Assembly (NCBI GenBank): GCA_021832085.1
Contig: JAKBLM010000009.1
Span: 1-64,000 of the forward strand
Length of the DNA: 64,000 nt
From: Acidobacteriota bacterium
GTDB lineage: Bacteria > Acidobacteriota > Terriglobia > Acidiferrales > UBA7541
Direction of reading: 5' to 3'
The notes under the pieces are model-generated. The model ran no database searches. It had not been told where the DNA came from and was given only the letters and a program-made list of their open reading frames with translations. Position 1 is the first letter of the stretch. Each line of letters starts with the position of its first letter. The position numbers were made by a program, and so were the translations under genes. Shown one piece after another: positions 34,760 through 43,574 of this stretch.

Positions 34760-35575
34760 ATGTCACTGAGCATCTTGAACAACATTCCGGCCCTTGCGGC
34801 GCAGAACGACCTGCAAACTACGCAGAGTAGCTTGCAGCAAACGCTGCTCCAGATGGCCTCGGGCCAGCGCATCAATTCCGGCGCGGACGACGCTGCCGGC
34901 CTGGCAATTGCCAACGGCTTGCAGGCCAACATCACCGCACTCAACCAATCGTCGATGAACGCCAACGACGGCATCGGCGCTCTGCAGGTGGCCGATGGCG
35001 CGCTCGGGCAGGTGACGAACCTGCTCAACCGCGCCGTTACGCTCGCCACCGAATCGGCCACCGGCACCGTTTCCGACAGTCAGCGAACCGCCATCGATAC
35101 CGAGTACACTGCGATCAAGAACGAGATCGATCAGATCGGCCAGAACACCACCTTCAACAGCACATCGGTTTTCACCGCCAGCACCACTTCGATCTTCATG
35201 AGCGATTCGGTCGCGAACAGCATCATCGGCGTCACCGTCGGCTCGCTGTCGTCCAACGGCCTGTCTCTGGACTCCACCGATCTTTCGAGCGCCAGCGACG
35301 CCCAAACGGCGCTGAGCGCGATCAACGCCGCGATCACGCAGGTGGCCGGCACCCGAGGCACGATCGGCGCCTCAATTAACCGGCTCCAAGCGGCCAGCAA
35401 CGTCATTACCACGCAGGTGCAGAACCTCAGTTCGGCCGAGGACAGCATCATGGGAGCCAACATGGCGACCGAGGTCAGCAACCTCTCCAAGTTCAGCATC
35501 CTGGACCAGACCGGCATCGCCGCGCTGGCTCAGGCCAATTCGGTGCAGCAGAACATTCTCCAGCTGCTCCGCTAA
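34760..35575 (+). CDS. fliC: Flagellin
   Basis: This 271-aa flagellin contains only the conserved D0/D1 ends and a short centre. The N terminus SILNNIPALAAQNDLQTTQS, the segment MASGQRINSGADDAAGLAIA and the C terminus ending in NSVQQNILQLLR are typical, including the terminal amphipathic helix exported through FlhA. The variable outer domain is almost absent. The middle is Ser/Thr-rich (STSVFTASTTSIF), which offers O-glycosylation sites. AAGGAG lies upstream of ATG 34760. The sigma-28 promoter is at 34605-34631 and a GC-rich hairpin follows the gene. Confidence 0.96.
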   Translation: MSLSILNNIPALAAQNDLQTTQSSLQQTLLQMASGQRINSGADDAAGLAIANGLQANITALNQSSMNANDGIGALQVADGALGQVTNLLNRAVTLATESATGTVSDSQRTAIDTEYTAIKNEIDQIGQNTTFNSTSVFTASTTSIFMSDSVANSIIGVTVGSLSSNGLSLDSTDLSSASDAQTALSAINAAITQVAGTRGTIGASINRLQAASNVITTQVQNLSSAEDSIMGANMATEVSNLSKFSILDQTGIAALAQANSVQQNILQLLR

Positions 35576-35589
35576 TCCACAGTCCCCGA

Positions 35590-35619
35590 GGCCGGCCGGA
35601 ACCCCCCTCCCGGCCGGCC
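35590..35619 (+). terminator. GC-rich hairpin after fliC
   Basis: GGCCGGCCGG (35590-35599) and CCGGCCGGCC (35610-35619) pair perfectly over ten bases with a ten-base C-rich loop, 15 bases after the fliC stop. There is no U-tract, so it may attenuate rather than end transcription and set the high fliC to low fliD ratio. Confidence 0.6.
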
Positions 35620-35653
35620 GCACGGGATATGCGGGTGAGGGGAGGGAAGAGGC

Positions 35654-37006
35654 ATGAGCTCGATTTCCTTCAATACGGCGTCGGCCACGACGCCAATTTC
35701 CACCAGTGCCGGCGCCGGTTTCGATGTGCAGACGATGGTGCAGGAGGCCATTGCAGCCGACTCCGGTCCGCTGACGCAAATGCAGAACGAACAGACCACG
35801 CTGCAAGGTCAGGCGGCCGCGCTGAATACGATTGAGGGCGAGCTGACGGCGTTCCAGACCTCCATCGAGGCCTTGAGCGACCCGGTCGGCGCGCTCTATT
35901 CCGAAACAGCCACCTCTTCCAATCCCGGCATCCTCACCGCGACGGCCACGAGCGGCGCCGCAACGGGCAACCATACGATCACCGTCAACTCCTTGGCCAC
36001 CACCTCCTCGGCCTATTCCGCCGAATTCGCTTCGGCGAGCACGGCGCTGGCGACCGGCAGCTTCGATCTCCAGGTCGGCTCGAAGCCCGCAACCACAATC
36101 AACGTCACCAGTTCGAACGACACGCTTTCCGGCCTCGCCTCGTCAATCAATGCGCTCAATCTCGGCGTCACTGCCAACGTCGTCGCCGACGCCAACGGTT
36201 CTCGCCTGACGCTGGTGAGCAGCACCAGCGGCTCGGCCGGCACGATCACCGTTTCGAACGACTCCGTCGGCATGGGCTTCACCCAGATCGCCGGCAGCGA
36301 CGCGTCGCTTACCGTCGACGGCGTGCCGATTTCTTCCGGCTCGAATAGGGTCAGCGGTGTGATTCGCGGCGTCACGCTGAATCTGCTTTCCGCCTCGCCG
36401 GGAACCGCAGTCAGCTTGTCGATCGGGCCCGACAACACGCAGATCACCGACGCCGTCAACAGTTTTGTTTCCGCCTATAACAAGCTGATCAGTGACGTCA
36501 ATTCCCAGTTTGCCATCAATCCCACCACGCAGCAGGCCGGCGTGCTCGCTTCGGATAGCAGCGTCAGCATGCTGCAGGAGCAGCTGCTCGCGATGGTGAA
36601 CACGTCCACCACGGGAAACAGCGGTATCGTGAACCTCGCCTCGCTCGGCATCAACATGCAGGACGACGGCACCCTCCAGGTCGATACCGCGACGCTCGAC
36701 CAGAACCTTTCGACCAACGCGGCCGCAGTGCAGAATTTCTTCCAAAATTCCTCTCAAACCGGGTTTGCGCAGACGCTCAACAACACCCTGATGCAGATGA
36801 CCGATCCGGTCAACGGACTGATCCCGGTCGACATCAATGGCAATACGCAGGCGCAAACCACCCTTTCCGGCGAAATCTCCGACTTTCAGGATTACCTCAA
36901 CACGCTGCAGCAGTCGCTCACCGCCGAGTACAGCCAGGCCGATGCAGTTCTGCAGCAGCTCCCCTTGCTGCAGTCGCAGATCTCCCAGCAACTGGCAGGT
37001 GCCTGA
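35654..37006 (+). CDS. fliD: Flagellar filament cap protein FliD (HAP2)
   Basis: This 450-aa cap protein helps flagellin polymerise at the filament tip. The N-terminal FliD domain shows GAGFDVQTMVQEAIAADSGP followed by a QNEQTTLQ coiled coil. The middle has NHTITVNSLATTSS and GTITVSN segments. The C-terminal FliD_C region ends in SGEISDFQDYLNTLQQSLTA and a coiled helix. It is unusually poor in large residues and rich in Ser/Thr/Ala. GGGAGGGAAGAGGC precedes ATG 35654. Its stop overlaps the fliS start as TGATG. Confidence 0.93.
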   Translation: MSSISFNTASATTPISTSAGAGFDVQTMVQEAIAADSGPLTQMQNEQTTLQGQAAALNTIEGELTAFQTSIEALSDPVGALYSETATSSNPGILTATATSGAATGNHTITVNSLATTSSAYSAEFASASTALATGSFDLQVGSKPATTINVTSSNDTLSGLASSINALNLGVTANVVADANGSRLTLVSSTSGSAGTITVSNDSVGMGFTQIAGSDASLTVDGVPISSGSNRVSGVIRGVTLNLLSASPGTAVSLSIGPDNTQITDAVNSFVSAYNKLISDVNSQFAINPTTQQAGVLASDSSVSMLQEQLLAMVNTSTTGNSGIVNLASLGINMQDDGTLQVDTATLDQNLSTNAAAVQNFFQNSSQTGFAQTLNNTLMQMTDPVNGLIPVDINGNTQAQTTLSGEISDFQDYLNTLQQSLTAEYSQADAVLQQLPLLQSQISQQLAGA

Positions 37007-37455
37007 TGACCACGAAAGACGTTGCGAACAATTACCGGCGCCTGCGTGCTCGCAGTTCCTCGCCGGTCGGGCTTGTGATTCTGCTCTACGACGCCGCGAT
37101 CGAGTCGTTGCGCCAAGCCAAGCTGGCCGCCGCGGAAGCGCGAATCGAGGATCGTGTTGCCGCTTCCAACCACGTGATGCTTGTCCTCAACGAGCTGACG
37201 CGCACGCTCGACCACGAGCGCGGGGGAAAGGTGGCGCACAATCTCGAGCGCTTCTACGCTGTTGCCGGCATTTTGCTCACCGAGGCCAACGTTCGGTCCG
37301 ATCCGGCCACTTTCGACAAGCTGATCGGAATGTTCTGTACGGTTCGCGAGGGATGGCAGCGCGTCGAGCAGGAAGTCGGCGGCTGGCGTCCGGCATCCGC
37401 TGCGGAAACCCCGCTTTCCGCCTCCGAGCCGTCGCTCGTCGGATGGAGGGCCTGA
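37006..37455 (+). CDS. fliS: Flagellin export chaperone FliS
   Basis: This 149-aa helical protein binds the C-terminal helix of newly made flagellin and delivers it to the export gate. VGLVILLYDAAIESLRQAKL and the VLNELTRTLDHERGGKVAHNLERFY segment are the family core. About 25 residues beyond the usual 125 form a Pro/Ser-rich tail. Start and stop each overlap a neighbour (TGATG at 37004-37008 and at 37453-37457), so fliD, fliS and the next gene are translationally coupled. Confidence 0.92.
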   Translation: MTTKDVANNYRRLRARSSSPVGLVILLYDAAIESLRQAKLAAAEARIEDRVAASNHVMLVLNELTRTLDHERGGKVAHNLERFYAVAGILLTEANVRSDPATFDKLIGMFCTVREGWQRVEQEVGGWRPASAAETPLSASEPSLVGWRA

Positions 37456-37811
37456 TGGCGGCCGACCTGCTCGATCGCGTTCGCGCAGCGAGCCAGACGA
37501 TCGAAAGCACGCTGCACCTAGCCGAGAGTCCCGCCTTCGACGTGTGCACGATCGATTTGGCGCTCGTGCGCCGGTTGCAATCCGTAGTGGGCGAGGTGGC
37601 GCGCGCCTCGGCCGAAGCAACGGCTCAGGAACGCCAACGGGTGCAATCCTGTTCCGACTACCCCGCCTATCTCGAAAATCTTGTTCGCCTGGGCGTCGTG
37701 GTCGATGATTGGCAAGCCTGCCTGCTCGCCCACCGCGCCCGACTTGATCGCGATGGTGAACACCTCGATGCCGCCCGCCGCTGGGCCGAAGCCTACAACC
37801 GAACCCGCTGA
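37455..37811 (+). CDS. Small helical protein in the fliT position
   Basis: The ATG at 37455 overlaps the fliS stop, and 118 codons follow (MAADLLDRVRAASQTIESTL, then LAESPAFDVCTIDLALV and a charged helical C-terminal half). It has the size, helical make-up and place of FliT, the chaperone for FliD, but sequence similarity to FliT is not obvious to me. An in-frame ATG at 37443 is a possible alternative start. It is the last gene of the fliC group. Confidence 0.6.
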   Translation: MAADLLDRVRAASQTIESTLHLAESPAFDVCTIDLALVRRLQSVVGEVARASAEATAQERQRVQSCSDYPAYLENLVRLGVVVDDWQACLLAHRARLDRDGEHLDAARRWAEAYNRTR

Positions 37812-37878
37812 TTTTTCTCGCGCCACTTTGCCGCAGATTGGCTTGCCAGCCCTGTGAGTTTCCTGAAGAGACGGTAAA

Positions 37879-37892
37879 GGCACAACTGTGCC
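37879..37892. repeat. Short palindrome between the fliC and flgL groups
   Basis: GGCACA-AC-TGTGCC is a perfect inverted repeat with a two-base centre, in the 243-base spacer where the two groups converge. The loop is too short for a hairpin terminator, so a protein site is possible. I see no gene in 37812-38054. Confidence 0.25.
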
Positions 37893-38054
37893 AATTTGTC
37901 CCACGCGTGTTTGCGATGGAAGAACGGGGCTTGCCCTGTCGCTTTTCCGGGTCGTGGCGTTGATGATCAGAGGAGAAAGAGGATGGTGCTCTAAAGTGCT
38001 TCTCTGCAGATGCGAAACCGCCTGCGTGTTTCCGCGACTATATTGCGAGGCGCT

Positions 38055-38951
38055 CTAGGCGAGGTAGTCGAAGAGCGTGGGCGTGTCGAGGATCTTGCTG
38101 GTGGCGGCGATCACAGCCTGATTTTGTACTTCCGCCTGGCTCAGATTCGTCGCGGCCTGCGCCGGATCAGCCGCCACCAGGTTGTTTTCCTGCTGGCTTA
38201 GTTGAACCTTGTCGTTGTTGAGGAAGGTGGAGGCCGAGGAAAGCTGATCGAGCGCGTTGCCATAGAAAACGCGCTGCTGATTGACTTCCTGAAAGGCATT
38301 CTGAACCGCGGTTGCTGCCGCCTCGATCCCTGTTCCGCTCTCGAGGGCGGTGATCATCTGATTGAGGGCGCCGAAGATATTGCCGCCGCTGTTGGAAAAG
38401 ATCTGGCTGCCGGGGACGTTCAGCTGCACCGACTGACCGGTGAGGACCTGGACTGTATTCGTGTCCGTGTTGCCCTGATAGTCGACGCCGTCAGGTGCCG
38501 TAGCATCGAGCACGTAGGGAGTGGTATGCACGGCGGTTCCGCTGAAGAGATATTCACCCTGGTAGGAGGTGTTGGCCAGCCCCACCATCTGGTTCATGAT
38601 TCCCTGCATCTGGTTGGCAATTGACTGCCGGTTGGAGGAGGTAAGTGTGCCGTTGGCTGCTTCGGTGCCCAGGGAGATGGCTTGCGTCATCAGCTGGACG
38701 GCCGAGCTCAGTGTGGAATCGGCTGTTTGGTACATGCCCTGCAGGTTGTCGACATTTCGCAGAAAGGTATCGTCCTGACTGGCCTGCGCGTGATTCAAGA
38801 TCACTGCGACTGTGGCCGCAGGATTGTCGCTGGGGGAATTGACCGTGCGGCCACTGGCGAGTTGTTCGACGGCAGTGTTTTGCTGCTGATCGGAGGTTTC
38901 GATGGCGGCCAGCAGTTCGCTCGAAAGATTGGGATCGATTCGAAGTGCCAT
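38055..38951 (-). CDS. flgL: Flagellar hook-filament junction protein FlgL (HAP3)
   Basis: This 298-aa protein links FlgK to the filament. It is flagellin-like at both ends: LASGRTVNSPSDNPAATVAV near the N terminus and an amphipathic C-terminal helix (PAQAATNLSQAEVQNQAVIA). The centre has QMVGLANTSYQGEYLFSGTA. It is the last gene of the flgF-to-flgL block and lies three bases after flgK. Confidence 0.93.
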   Translation of the reverse strand: MALRIDPNLSSELLAAIETSDQQQNTAVEQLASGRTVNSPSDNPAATVAVILNHAQASQDDTFLRNVDNLQGMYQTADSTLSSAVQLMTQAISLGTEAANGTLTSSNRQSIANQMQGIMNQMVGLANTSYQGEYLFSGTAVHTTPYVLDATAPDGVDYQGNTDTNTVQVLTGQSVQLNVPGSQIFSNSGGNIFGALNQMITALESGTGIEAAATAVQNAFQEVNQQRVFYGNALDQLSSASTFLNNDKVQLSQQENNLVAADPAQAATNLSQAEVQNQAVIAATSKILDTPTLFDYLA

Positions 38952-38954
38952 GGT

Positions 38955-40334
38955 TTAATCCTGTCCCAGCTCGACCGCGCTCTGCGTGAGGTCGGAGATG
39001 ATCGTCACAACGCGGGCGGCCGCGTCGTAGGCTTGCTGGTAGCACATCAGGTTGGCCGCTTCTTCGTTGAGGGAGACGCCGGAGCGCGCGCCGCGCTGGT
39101 TGTCGAGCTGTTGCAGGACGAGCTGATTGGCGCTCTGCTCGCTCTGCGCGTTTGAAAGCGTGTCGCCGATGCCTGAAACCATGCCAGCGTAAAAAGCTGT
39201 GGGCGTTTCGCCAGCGACGATCGCCTGGTTGGCGAACGCGGCGATGGCATTCGCGTTGCCGTTGTCGGCTGCCTTGCCGTCCGAGCTTGCCGCGATCTGG
39301 CTAGGGTTGCTGACCGCTACCGCCAGTGCTTCCGCCGCTCCTTGCCCCGAGGCCGGGGGCGGAACAAAGAAGTCCTGACCCGGATTGCCATTCAAATCGG
39401 TGCCGAGTTGGCTTTGGGAGTTCACCGCGTTGGCCAGCCCCGCAGCCAGCGTGTCGAGGTTGCCGAGCACCGAAGGGATCTGCTGGTCGCGTATCTGGAG
39501 TTCGCCGGCCAGTTTTCCGGAAGAAATATTTGCGCTGATGTTCGTTTCTTGGGAGTAAATGTCGGTGAGACCGGTCGCGGGATCGGTCGCGGTGGTCAGC
39601 GAGAAGCTCTGGTTGCCGACAACCAGCGGAGTGCCGCTGGTGGTCGTGAGCGTCAGGCTGTTGTTTCCGGCGTCGACGTAGTTGACGTCGACCAGGGTCG
39701 AGAGCTGCTCTATCAATTGGTCCCGCTGATTGATCAGGCCGCTCGGATCTTCTCCCGCGCCTGAGAGCGGCGCCACCTGGCCATTGAGCTGGGCAATCTG
39801 CGCGGTAAGCGTATTCACCTGCTGAACTGTCTGCTGCACTGACAGGTTCAGGTTCGATTGCTGGGTGGTCAGGTTGGAGGTGATCTGATGAAAGGCGTCG
39901 GCCAGGCTCTGCGCCGCGGTAATGACGTTCTGGCGGTAATTGAGATTGGTGGGGTCGGTGCTCAGTTGTTGCCAGGCCGAGAAGAAGTTGCTCAGCGGTG
40001 TTTGCAGGCCGGCGCCGGAATCCTCGTTGAAGAGCGCCTGCAGCTGGTTCATCGAATTCACGAAGGAATTCAGCTGACCGCTCTGCTGGTTTTCCTGGTC
40101 GATGCGGATCTGCAGGATGTTGTCGCGAATCGTCTGGGCCTGCTCCAGCGTGACGCCGGTGCCGAACTCGAGCGGACCGTCGGCGAGCGGGGGATTTTCC
40201 TCGAAAACGGGGACTTGGCGGGCGTAGTCGGGCGTATTGACGTTGGCAATATTGTTGCTTGTGACCGCTACGGCGCCCTGCTCGGCGTTCAGCGCCTGCA
40301 GGGCGATTGAAAGGGAACCGGAAAGCGTGCCCAT
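38955..40334 (-). CDS. flgK: Flagellar hook-associated protein FlgK (HAP1)
   Basis: This 459-aa junction protein joins hook and filament. The rod/hook N-terminal motif SIALQALNAEQGAVAVTSNN with ANVNTPDYARQ is clear, as is the C-terminal EEAANLMCYQQAYDAAARVV. The middle includes INQRDQLIEQLSTLVDV. The spacing to flgN (three bases) and flgL (three bases) shows tight coupling. FlgN, its chaperone, is encoded immediately upstream. Confidence 0.94.
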   Translation of the reverse strand: MGTLSGSLSIALQALNAEQGAVAVTSNNIANVNTPDYARQVPVFEENPPLADGPLEFGTGVTLEQAQTIRDNILQIRIDQENQQSGQLNSFVNSMNQLQALFNEDSGAGLQTPLSNFFSAWQQLSTDPTNLNYRQNVITAAQSLADAFHQITSNLTTQQSNLNLSVQQTVQQVNTLTAQIAQLNGQVAPLSGAGEDPSGLINQRDQLIEQLSTLVDVNYVDAGNNSLTLTTTSGTPLVVGNQSFSLTTATDPATGLTDIYSQETNISANISSGKLAGELQIRDQQIPSVLGNLDTLAAGLANAVNSQSQLGTDLNGNPGQDFFVPPPASGQGAAEALAVAVSNPSQIAASSDGKAADNGNANAIAAFANQAIVAGETPTAFYAGMVSGIGDTLSNAQSEQSANQLVLQQLDNQRGARSGVSLNEEAANLMCYQQAYDAAARVVTIISDLTQSAVELGQD

Positions 40335-40337
40335 GCG

Positions 40338-40751
40338 CTAGCTTCTCCCTCCGGCCGGCCCGCGGGCCAAGCCGGGATCGGCGTAGGTCGGCGAAGTCGA
40401 GCGGAGGAAATTCATCATCGCTTCAAGGGTTCGCCGCGACCGCCGCACCAGCGCCGCGTGCTTCCGATTCAGCGTCCGCACTTCGGCCTGCGCCTCGGCC
40501 ATCCGCGCCAGCAGCGCCGGGCAATCGCCGCCCGGGGCCAGGCCTGCTCTGCATTTCCGCTGCAAAACGTCGAGTCCGCGATCGAGCGACCGGATCTCGT
40601 GGCAGAGCCGTTCCTGTTCGCCAACTTTGCGGTGAATCGTATCCAGATCGAGCTGCACGAGTGCCTCGGTTGAGGCGCGCAGCGCCCCGGCCAAATCGCC
40701 GAGCAGCGTCAGCCGGCGTTCGAGCAGCTCAAGATAGCGCTCTCGTTCCAT
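40338..40751 (-). CDS. flgN: FlgN-type export chaperone for FlgK/FlgL
   Basis: This 137-aa protein is almost entirely coiled-coil helix (YLELLERRLTLLGDLAGALR onward). Its C terminus, LEAMMNFLRSTSPTYADPGL, is the FlgN-type tail that holds hook-junction proteins before export. It lies directly before flgK, and the next gene upstream ends two bases before its ATG. The assignment rests on this tail, helix content and position. Confidence 0.8.
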   Translation of the reverse strand: MERERYLELLERRLTLLGDLAGALRASTEALVQLDLDTIHRKVGEQERLCHEIRSLDRGLDVLQRKCRAGLAPGGDCPALLARMAEAQAEVRTLNRKHAALVRRSRRTLEAMMNFLRSTSPTYADPGLARGPAGGRS

Positions 40752-40753
40752 AA

Positions 40754-40924
40754 TCAGGCCAGTTCGTCCAGGTCGTGTCGTTCGGCGTCCGCCAGTGCCT
40801 CGGACTCCTCATCGCGCGGTTTCTCCCGCGGCGGCCGATGCTTGCAGCCCTGACGTCCCGCGTTGCTGGGGGTTTTCTCCCATTTCGCGGCCGGCGGAAT
40901 CGGCGAAGGGGCCAGATCGTCCAT
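40754..40924 (-). CDS. Conserved-looking 56-aa protein between flgM and flgN
   Basis: A short gene from ATG 40924 behind GGGAG encodes MDDLAPSPIPPAAKWEKTPS, then a basic GCKHRPPREKP stretch and an acidic end (DEESEALADAERHDLDELA). Spacing is 17 bases from flgM and two bases to flgN, so it is translated as part of the block. I do not recognise it. The charge segregation suggests a disordered binding peptide. Confidence 0.6.
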   Translation of the reverse strand: MDDLAPSPIPPAAKWEKTPSNAGRQGCKHRPPREKPRDEESEALADAERHDLDELA

Positions 40925-40941
40925 GGCTCAACTCCCTTCGC

Positions 40942-41247
40942 TCAAGAACGAGAGCCGGTTCCGTAGAGGTCGCCGAGCATCGATTGCGCCACCTGCGCGG
41001 CGTCCACATGGTAGTTGCCACTGCGCACCGCTTGCCGCAACGCCTGCACCCGCTCCTGCCGCACCGAAGGGAAATTTCCGAGCTGGGTGGCCAGGGCGCT
41101 GATGCTGGCCGAGGCGCCAGCCACCTCCGTCTCATCCCCAGTTGCGCCGGCCCGGCGGGGCGAACGTGCCGCCCCGGTGGATGGCGCATCGGCGATGCGC
41201 TCGGTCGTTCCGCTGTTCGGAATTGGAACATTGGGATCAATTCTCAC
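40942..41247 (-). CDS. flgM: Anti-sigma-28 factor FlgM
   Basis: This 101-aa protein should bind and silence FliA until the hook is complete, then be exported. The C-terminal half, DETEVAGASASISALATQLG, VRQERVQALRQAVRSGNYHV and AAQVAQSMLGDL, is the FlgM sigma-binding helix region. The GTG at 41247 is chosen because GAGGAG ends seven bases upstream. An upstream TTG at 41262 would overlap that site. It overlaps the flgJ 3' end by eleven bases. Confidence 0.88.
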   Translation of the reverse strand: MRIDPNVPIPNSGTTERIADAPSTGAARSPRRAGATGDETEVAGASASISALATQLGNFPSVRQERVQALRQAVRSGNYHVDAAQVAQSMLGDLYGTGSRS

Positions 41248-41698
41248 CGTCGTTCTCCTCAACGACCGGATTCTTGCTCTCCGGTCTACCGGCCACAGCT
41301 GATTGGGACCGGCAGGGTTTCACTGAGGAGAATATCGGCAGCCCCGGGAAATTCTTTACTCGATTTTCGGGCTGCCCGGCGACCTCTCCTTTCAAGCTGT
41401 TGACGATCATTCGGGCGATCCCGATCCCACCCTTCTCGGCCATCGCGATCGAAGCCATTTCCATGCCCATGGCCGTCATCGAATCGCCGATCGCGTCGTG
41501 CCGGTTTCCCATCCGGTCGCTCTTGTCCCAGGCTCGCCACAGGCTGGAGAGCAGGATGCCTTCAAACTCCGCCGCCGCGTGTTCCAACTTCCGCATCTGC
41601 GGGCTCGATGCCGGCGAAGCAGCCGGCTGGGCCCGGCGACCGGCCGGCTGTTCCCATTCGGCACGAAGCCCGGAGTTGGTTACGGTTCCGGTTTGCAT
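41237..41698 (-). CDS. flgJ: Short FlgJ-type rod-binding protein
   Basis: This 153-aa protein has the FlgJ N-terminal rod-capping domain: KLEHAAAEFEGILLSSLWRA at about residues 37-56 and MGMEMASIAMAEKGGIGIAR at about 77-96. The C-terminal glucosaminidase domain of enterobacterial FlgJ is absent, as in many single-domain forms, so a separate muralytic enzyme is needed. The Pro/Ser-rich N terminus and Lys/Arg-rich tail are unassigned. Its start overlaps the flgI stop by one base. Confidence 0.88.
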   Translation of the reverse strand: MQTGTVTNSGLRAEWEQPAGRRAQPAASPASSPQMRKLEHAAAEFEGILLSSLWRAWDKSDRMGNRHDAIGDSMTAMGMEMASIAMAEKGGIGIARMIVNSLKGEVAGQPENRVKNFPGLPIFSSVKPCRSQSAVAGRPESKNPVVEENDGEN

Positions 41699-42822
41699 TA
41701 GGTCACCACCAATTCGGCGTGCAGCGCGCCGGCGGCCTTGAGCGCCTCGAGGATCGCGATCACGTCGCGCGGTGTCGCGCCGATCGTTTGCAGGCCCCGA
41801 ACGAGCTCACTGACCGTGGCTCCCTCCTGCAAACGGATGGCCTGTGCCGGCTGTTCCTGCGCCTGCACGCTCGTCTGCGGCACGACTTCCGTCTGGCCGA
41901 CTTTTGAAAATGGCGCCGGCTGCGAGACTTCGAACCGGGTCACGATCTCGACGGTGAGGTTGCCGTGCAGGATCGAAGCCGCGCTTAGGGTCACGTCGCC
42001 GCCCATCACGATCGTGCCGGTGCGTTCATTCACCACGACCCGGGCGATCGGGTTGACGGCCACTCTCAGGTTCTCGATACGGGCCAGCAGGTCGGAAACG
42101 CCGCTGGCTGATTGCGGCAGACCGGAAACCTGGATGCGCCGGCTGTCGAGCGGCTCGGCCACCGACCGGCCCAGCGCCTTGTTGATGGCCTGGGCGACGT
42201 TGCGCGCAGTGGCGAAATCGGCATTGTGAAGCAGCAGGGACAGATGCGTCATATCGGCGAGGCTCACTGCGGCGTCCCGCTCAACAATCGCTCCGTTGGA
42301 AATGATTCCCACATTTGGGTGGTTGACCTGCTTGAGGTTGCCGTTTTGGCCGGCGCTGTAGCCGCCAAGCACGAGCGGACCCTGGGCCATCGCATAGACT
42401 TTTCCGTCCGGGCCCAGCAGCGGCGTCAGCAGCAACATGCCACCCTGCAGGCTCTTGGCATCGCCGGTCGAGGAGACGGTCACGTCGATTCGAATGCCCG
42501 GCTGCGCGAAGGGGGGCAAGGTTGCCGTTATGAAAACCGCGGCCACGTTGCGCACCTGCACGGCGCTGGCAGGGATCTGAACACCCATGCGTTGCAGAAT
42601 GTTGGCGAGCGTCTGGGTGGTGAAGATTGTCTGCCGGCTGTCTCCTGTTCCGGCCAGCCCCACCACCACGCCGTAGCCGACGAGCGGATTGCCGCGAACG
42701 CCTTCGACGCGGGTGATGTCGCTGATCCGCACCAGGTCCGCCGTTTTGACGCCGGTGGCGTCGGCATTCGCGACGCTGAGCATTGCGGTGAGCAGGCCGG
42801 CGATCAGAATCGCTTTACGCAT
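41698..42822 (-). CDS. flgI: Flagellar P-ring protein FlgI
   Basis: This 374-aa periplasmic protein forms the bushing in the peptidoglycan layer. A signal peptide (MRKAILIAGLLTAMLSVANA) is followed by RISDITRVEGVRGNPLVGYG and VVGLAGTGDSRQTIFTTQTL, the strongest family block, and the C terminus has LVRGLQTIGATPRDVIAILE. Its presence with FlgH shows a Gram-negative envelope with an outer membrane. It lies ten bases after flgH. Confidence 0.96.
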   Translation of the reverse strand: MRKAILIAGLLTAMLSVANADATGVKTADLVRISDITRVEGVRGNPLVGYGVVVGLAGTGDSRQTIFTTQTLANILQRMGVQIPASAVQVRNVAAVFITATLPPFAQPGIRIDVTVSSTGDAKSLQGGMLLLTPLLGPDGKVYAMAQGPLVLGGYSAGQNGNLKQVNHPNVGIISNGAIVERDAAVSLADMTHLSLLLHNADFATARNVAQAINKALGRSVAEPLDSRRIQVSGLPQSASGVSDLLARIENLRVAVNPIARVVVNERTGTIVMGGDVTLSAASILHGNLTVEIVTRFEVSQPAPFSKVGQTEVVPQTSVQAQEQPAQAIRLQEGATVSELVRGLQTIGATPRDVIAILEALKAAGALHAELVVT

Positions 42823-42832
42823 GTCCTCTCCT

Positions 42833-43567
42833 TCAGAACGTTAGCAGCCGCAGCAGCAGCCGCGTGATCAGGTTGGGCGGACGCGTTCCGTCACTTACCA
42901 CGCCCTTGCCTTTTACTTCCACCTCGAGATTCGCCAGCGCTGTCGAGGTGACCACGTTGCCCGGCGAGATGTCGCCCGGACGCACCAGGCCGCGCAGCAG
43001 GATCGTTTGCCGCTCGTTGCCGACGTCGATGTTCCGAGCCGCCTGCACCACCAGAATGCCGTTCGGCAGCACGGCGACCACCTGGCCCGCCAGCGTCGTC
43101 TGCACGCTGCGCGTTACATCGGATTGCCCCTTGCTGTTCAGCGTGGTTTGCGAGTTGGGCGAGAAGAGGTTGGCGATGCCGCTGGTCGGCCCCACTTGTC
43201 CGAGCAGTTCGGTGATGCCCGATTGCGAGGAAAACGCCCGCTGCGTCTGCACCGTATTGGCCGAACTGGCGGAAAACTGGTCGGCGACCAGGATTGTCAC
43301 CAGGTCGCCCACCTGCCGCGCCTTGTAATCGGAGGACAGGTCTCCCCAGGCAGCTCCTGGCGCCCACAGGCTTCCCGTCGTATGCTTCGGCCGGGTTGCG
43401 GCCACCGCGTTCACTTTTTGCAGGTAGGTCGCAAGGCTTTCGTGAACCACGCCCTTGGTCTTCTTTTTCCTCCAGCCCCAGGCGAGAGTCGGTGTCGCCG
43501 CCACCACCACCAGGGCCACAACGATTGCCGCCATGCGCTGTATTCCGCTGCCTGCACTCATTCCCAT
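42833..43567 (-). CDS. flgH: Flagellar L-ring protein FlgH without a visible lipobox
   Basis: This 244-aa protein forms the outer-membrane bushing. Family segments are LSSDYKARQVGDLVTILVAD, VTRSVQTTLAGQVVAVLPNG and the ending PPNLITRLLLRLLTF. The N-terminal signal (MAAIVVALVVVAATPTLAWG) contains no cysteine, whereas many FlgH proteins are lipoproteins, so this one may be cut by signal peptidase I. The true start may be the internal Met at residue 12. It lies seven bases after flgA. Confidence 0.92.
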   Translation of the reverse strand: MGMSAGSGIQRMAAIVVALVVVAATPTLAWGWRKKKTKGVVHESLATYLQKVNAVAATRPKHTTGSLWAPGAAWGDLSSDYKARQVGDLVTILVADQFSASSANTVQTQRAFSSQSGITELLGQVGPTSGIANLFSPNSQTTLNSKGQSDVTRSVQTTLAGQVVAVLPNGILVVQAARNIDVGNERQTILLRGLVRPGDISPGNVVTSTALANLEVEVKGKGVVSDGTRPPNLITRLLLRLLTF

Positions 43568-43574
43568 TTCCTTT

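Noticed and set aside
34312..35305. Minus-strand frames opposite the GT2-TPR gene and fliC
   Set aside because: They are antisense frames of strongly coding regions with no domain of their own.
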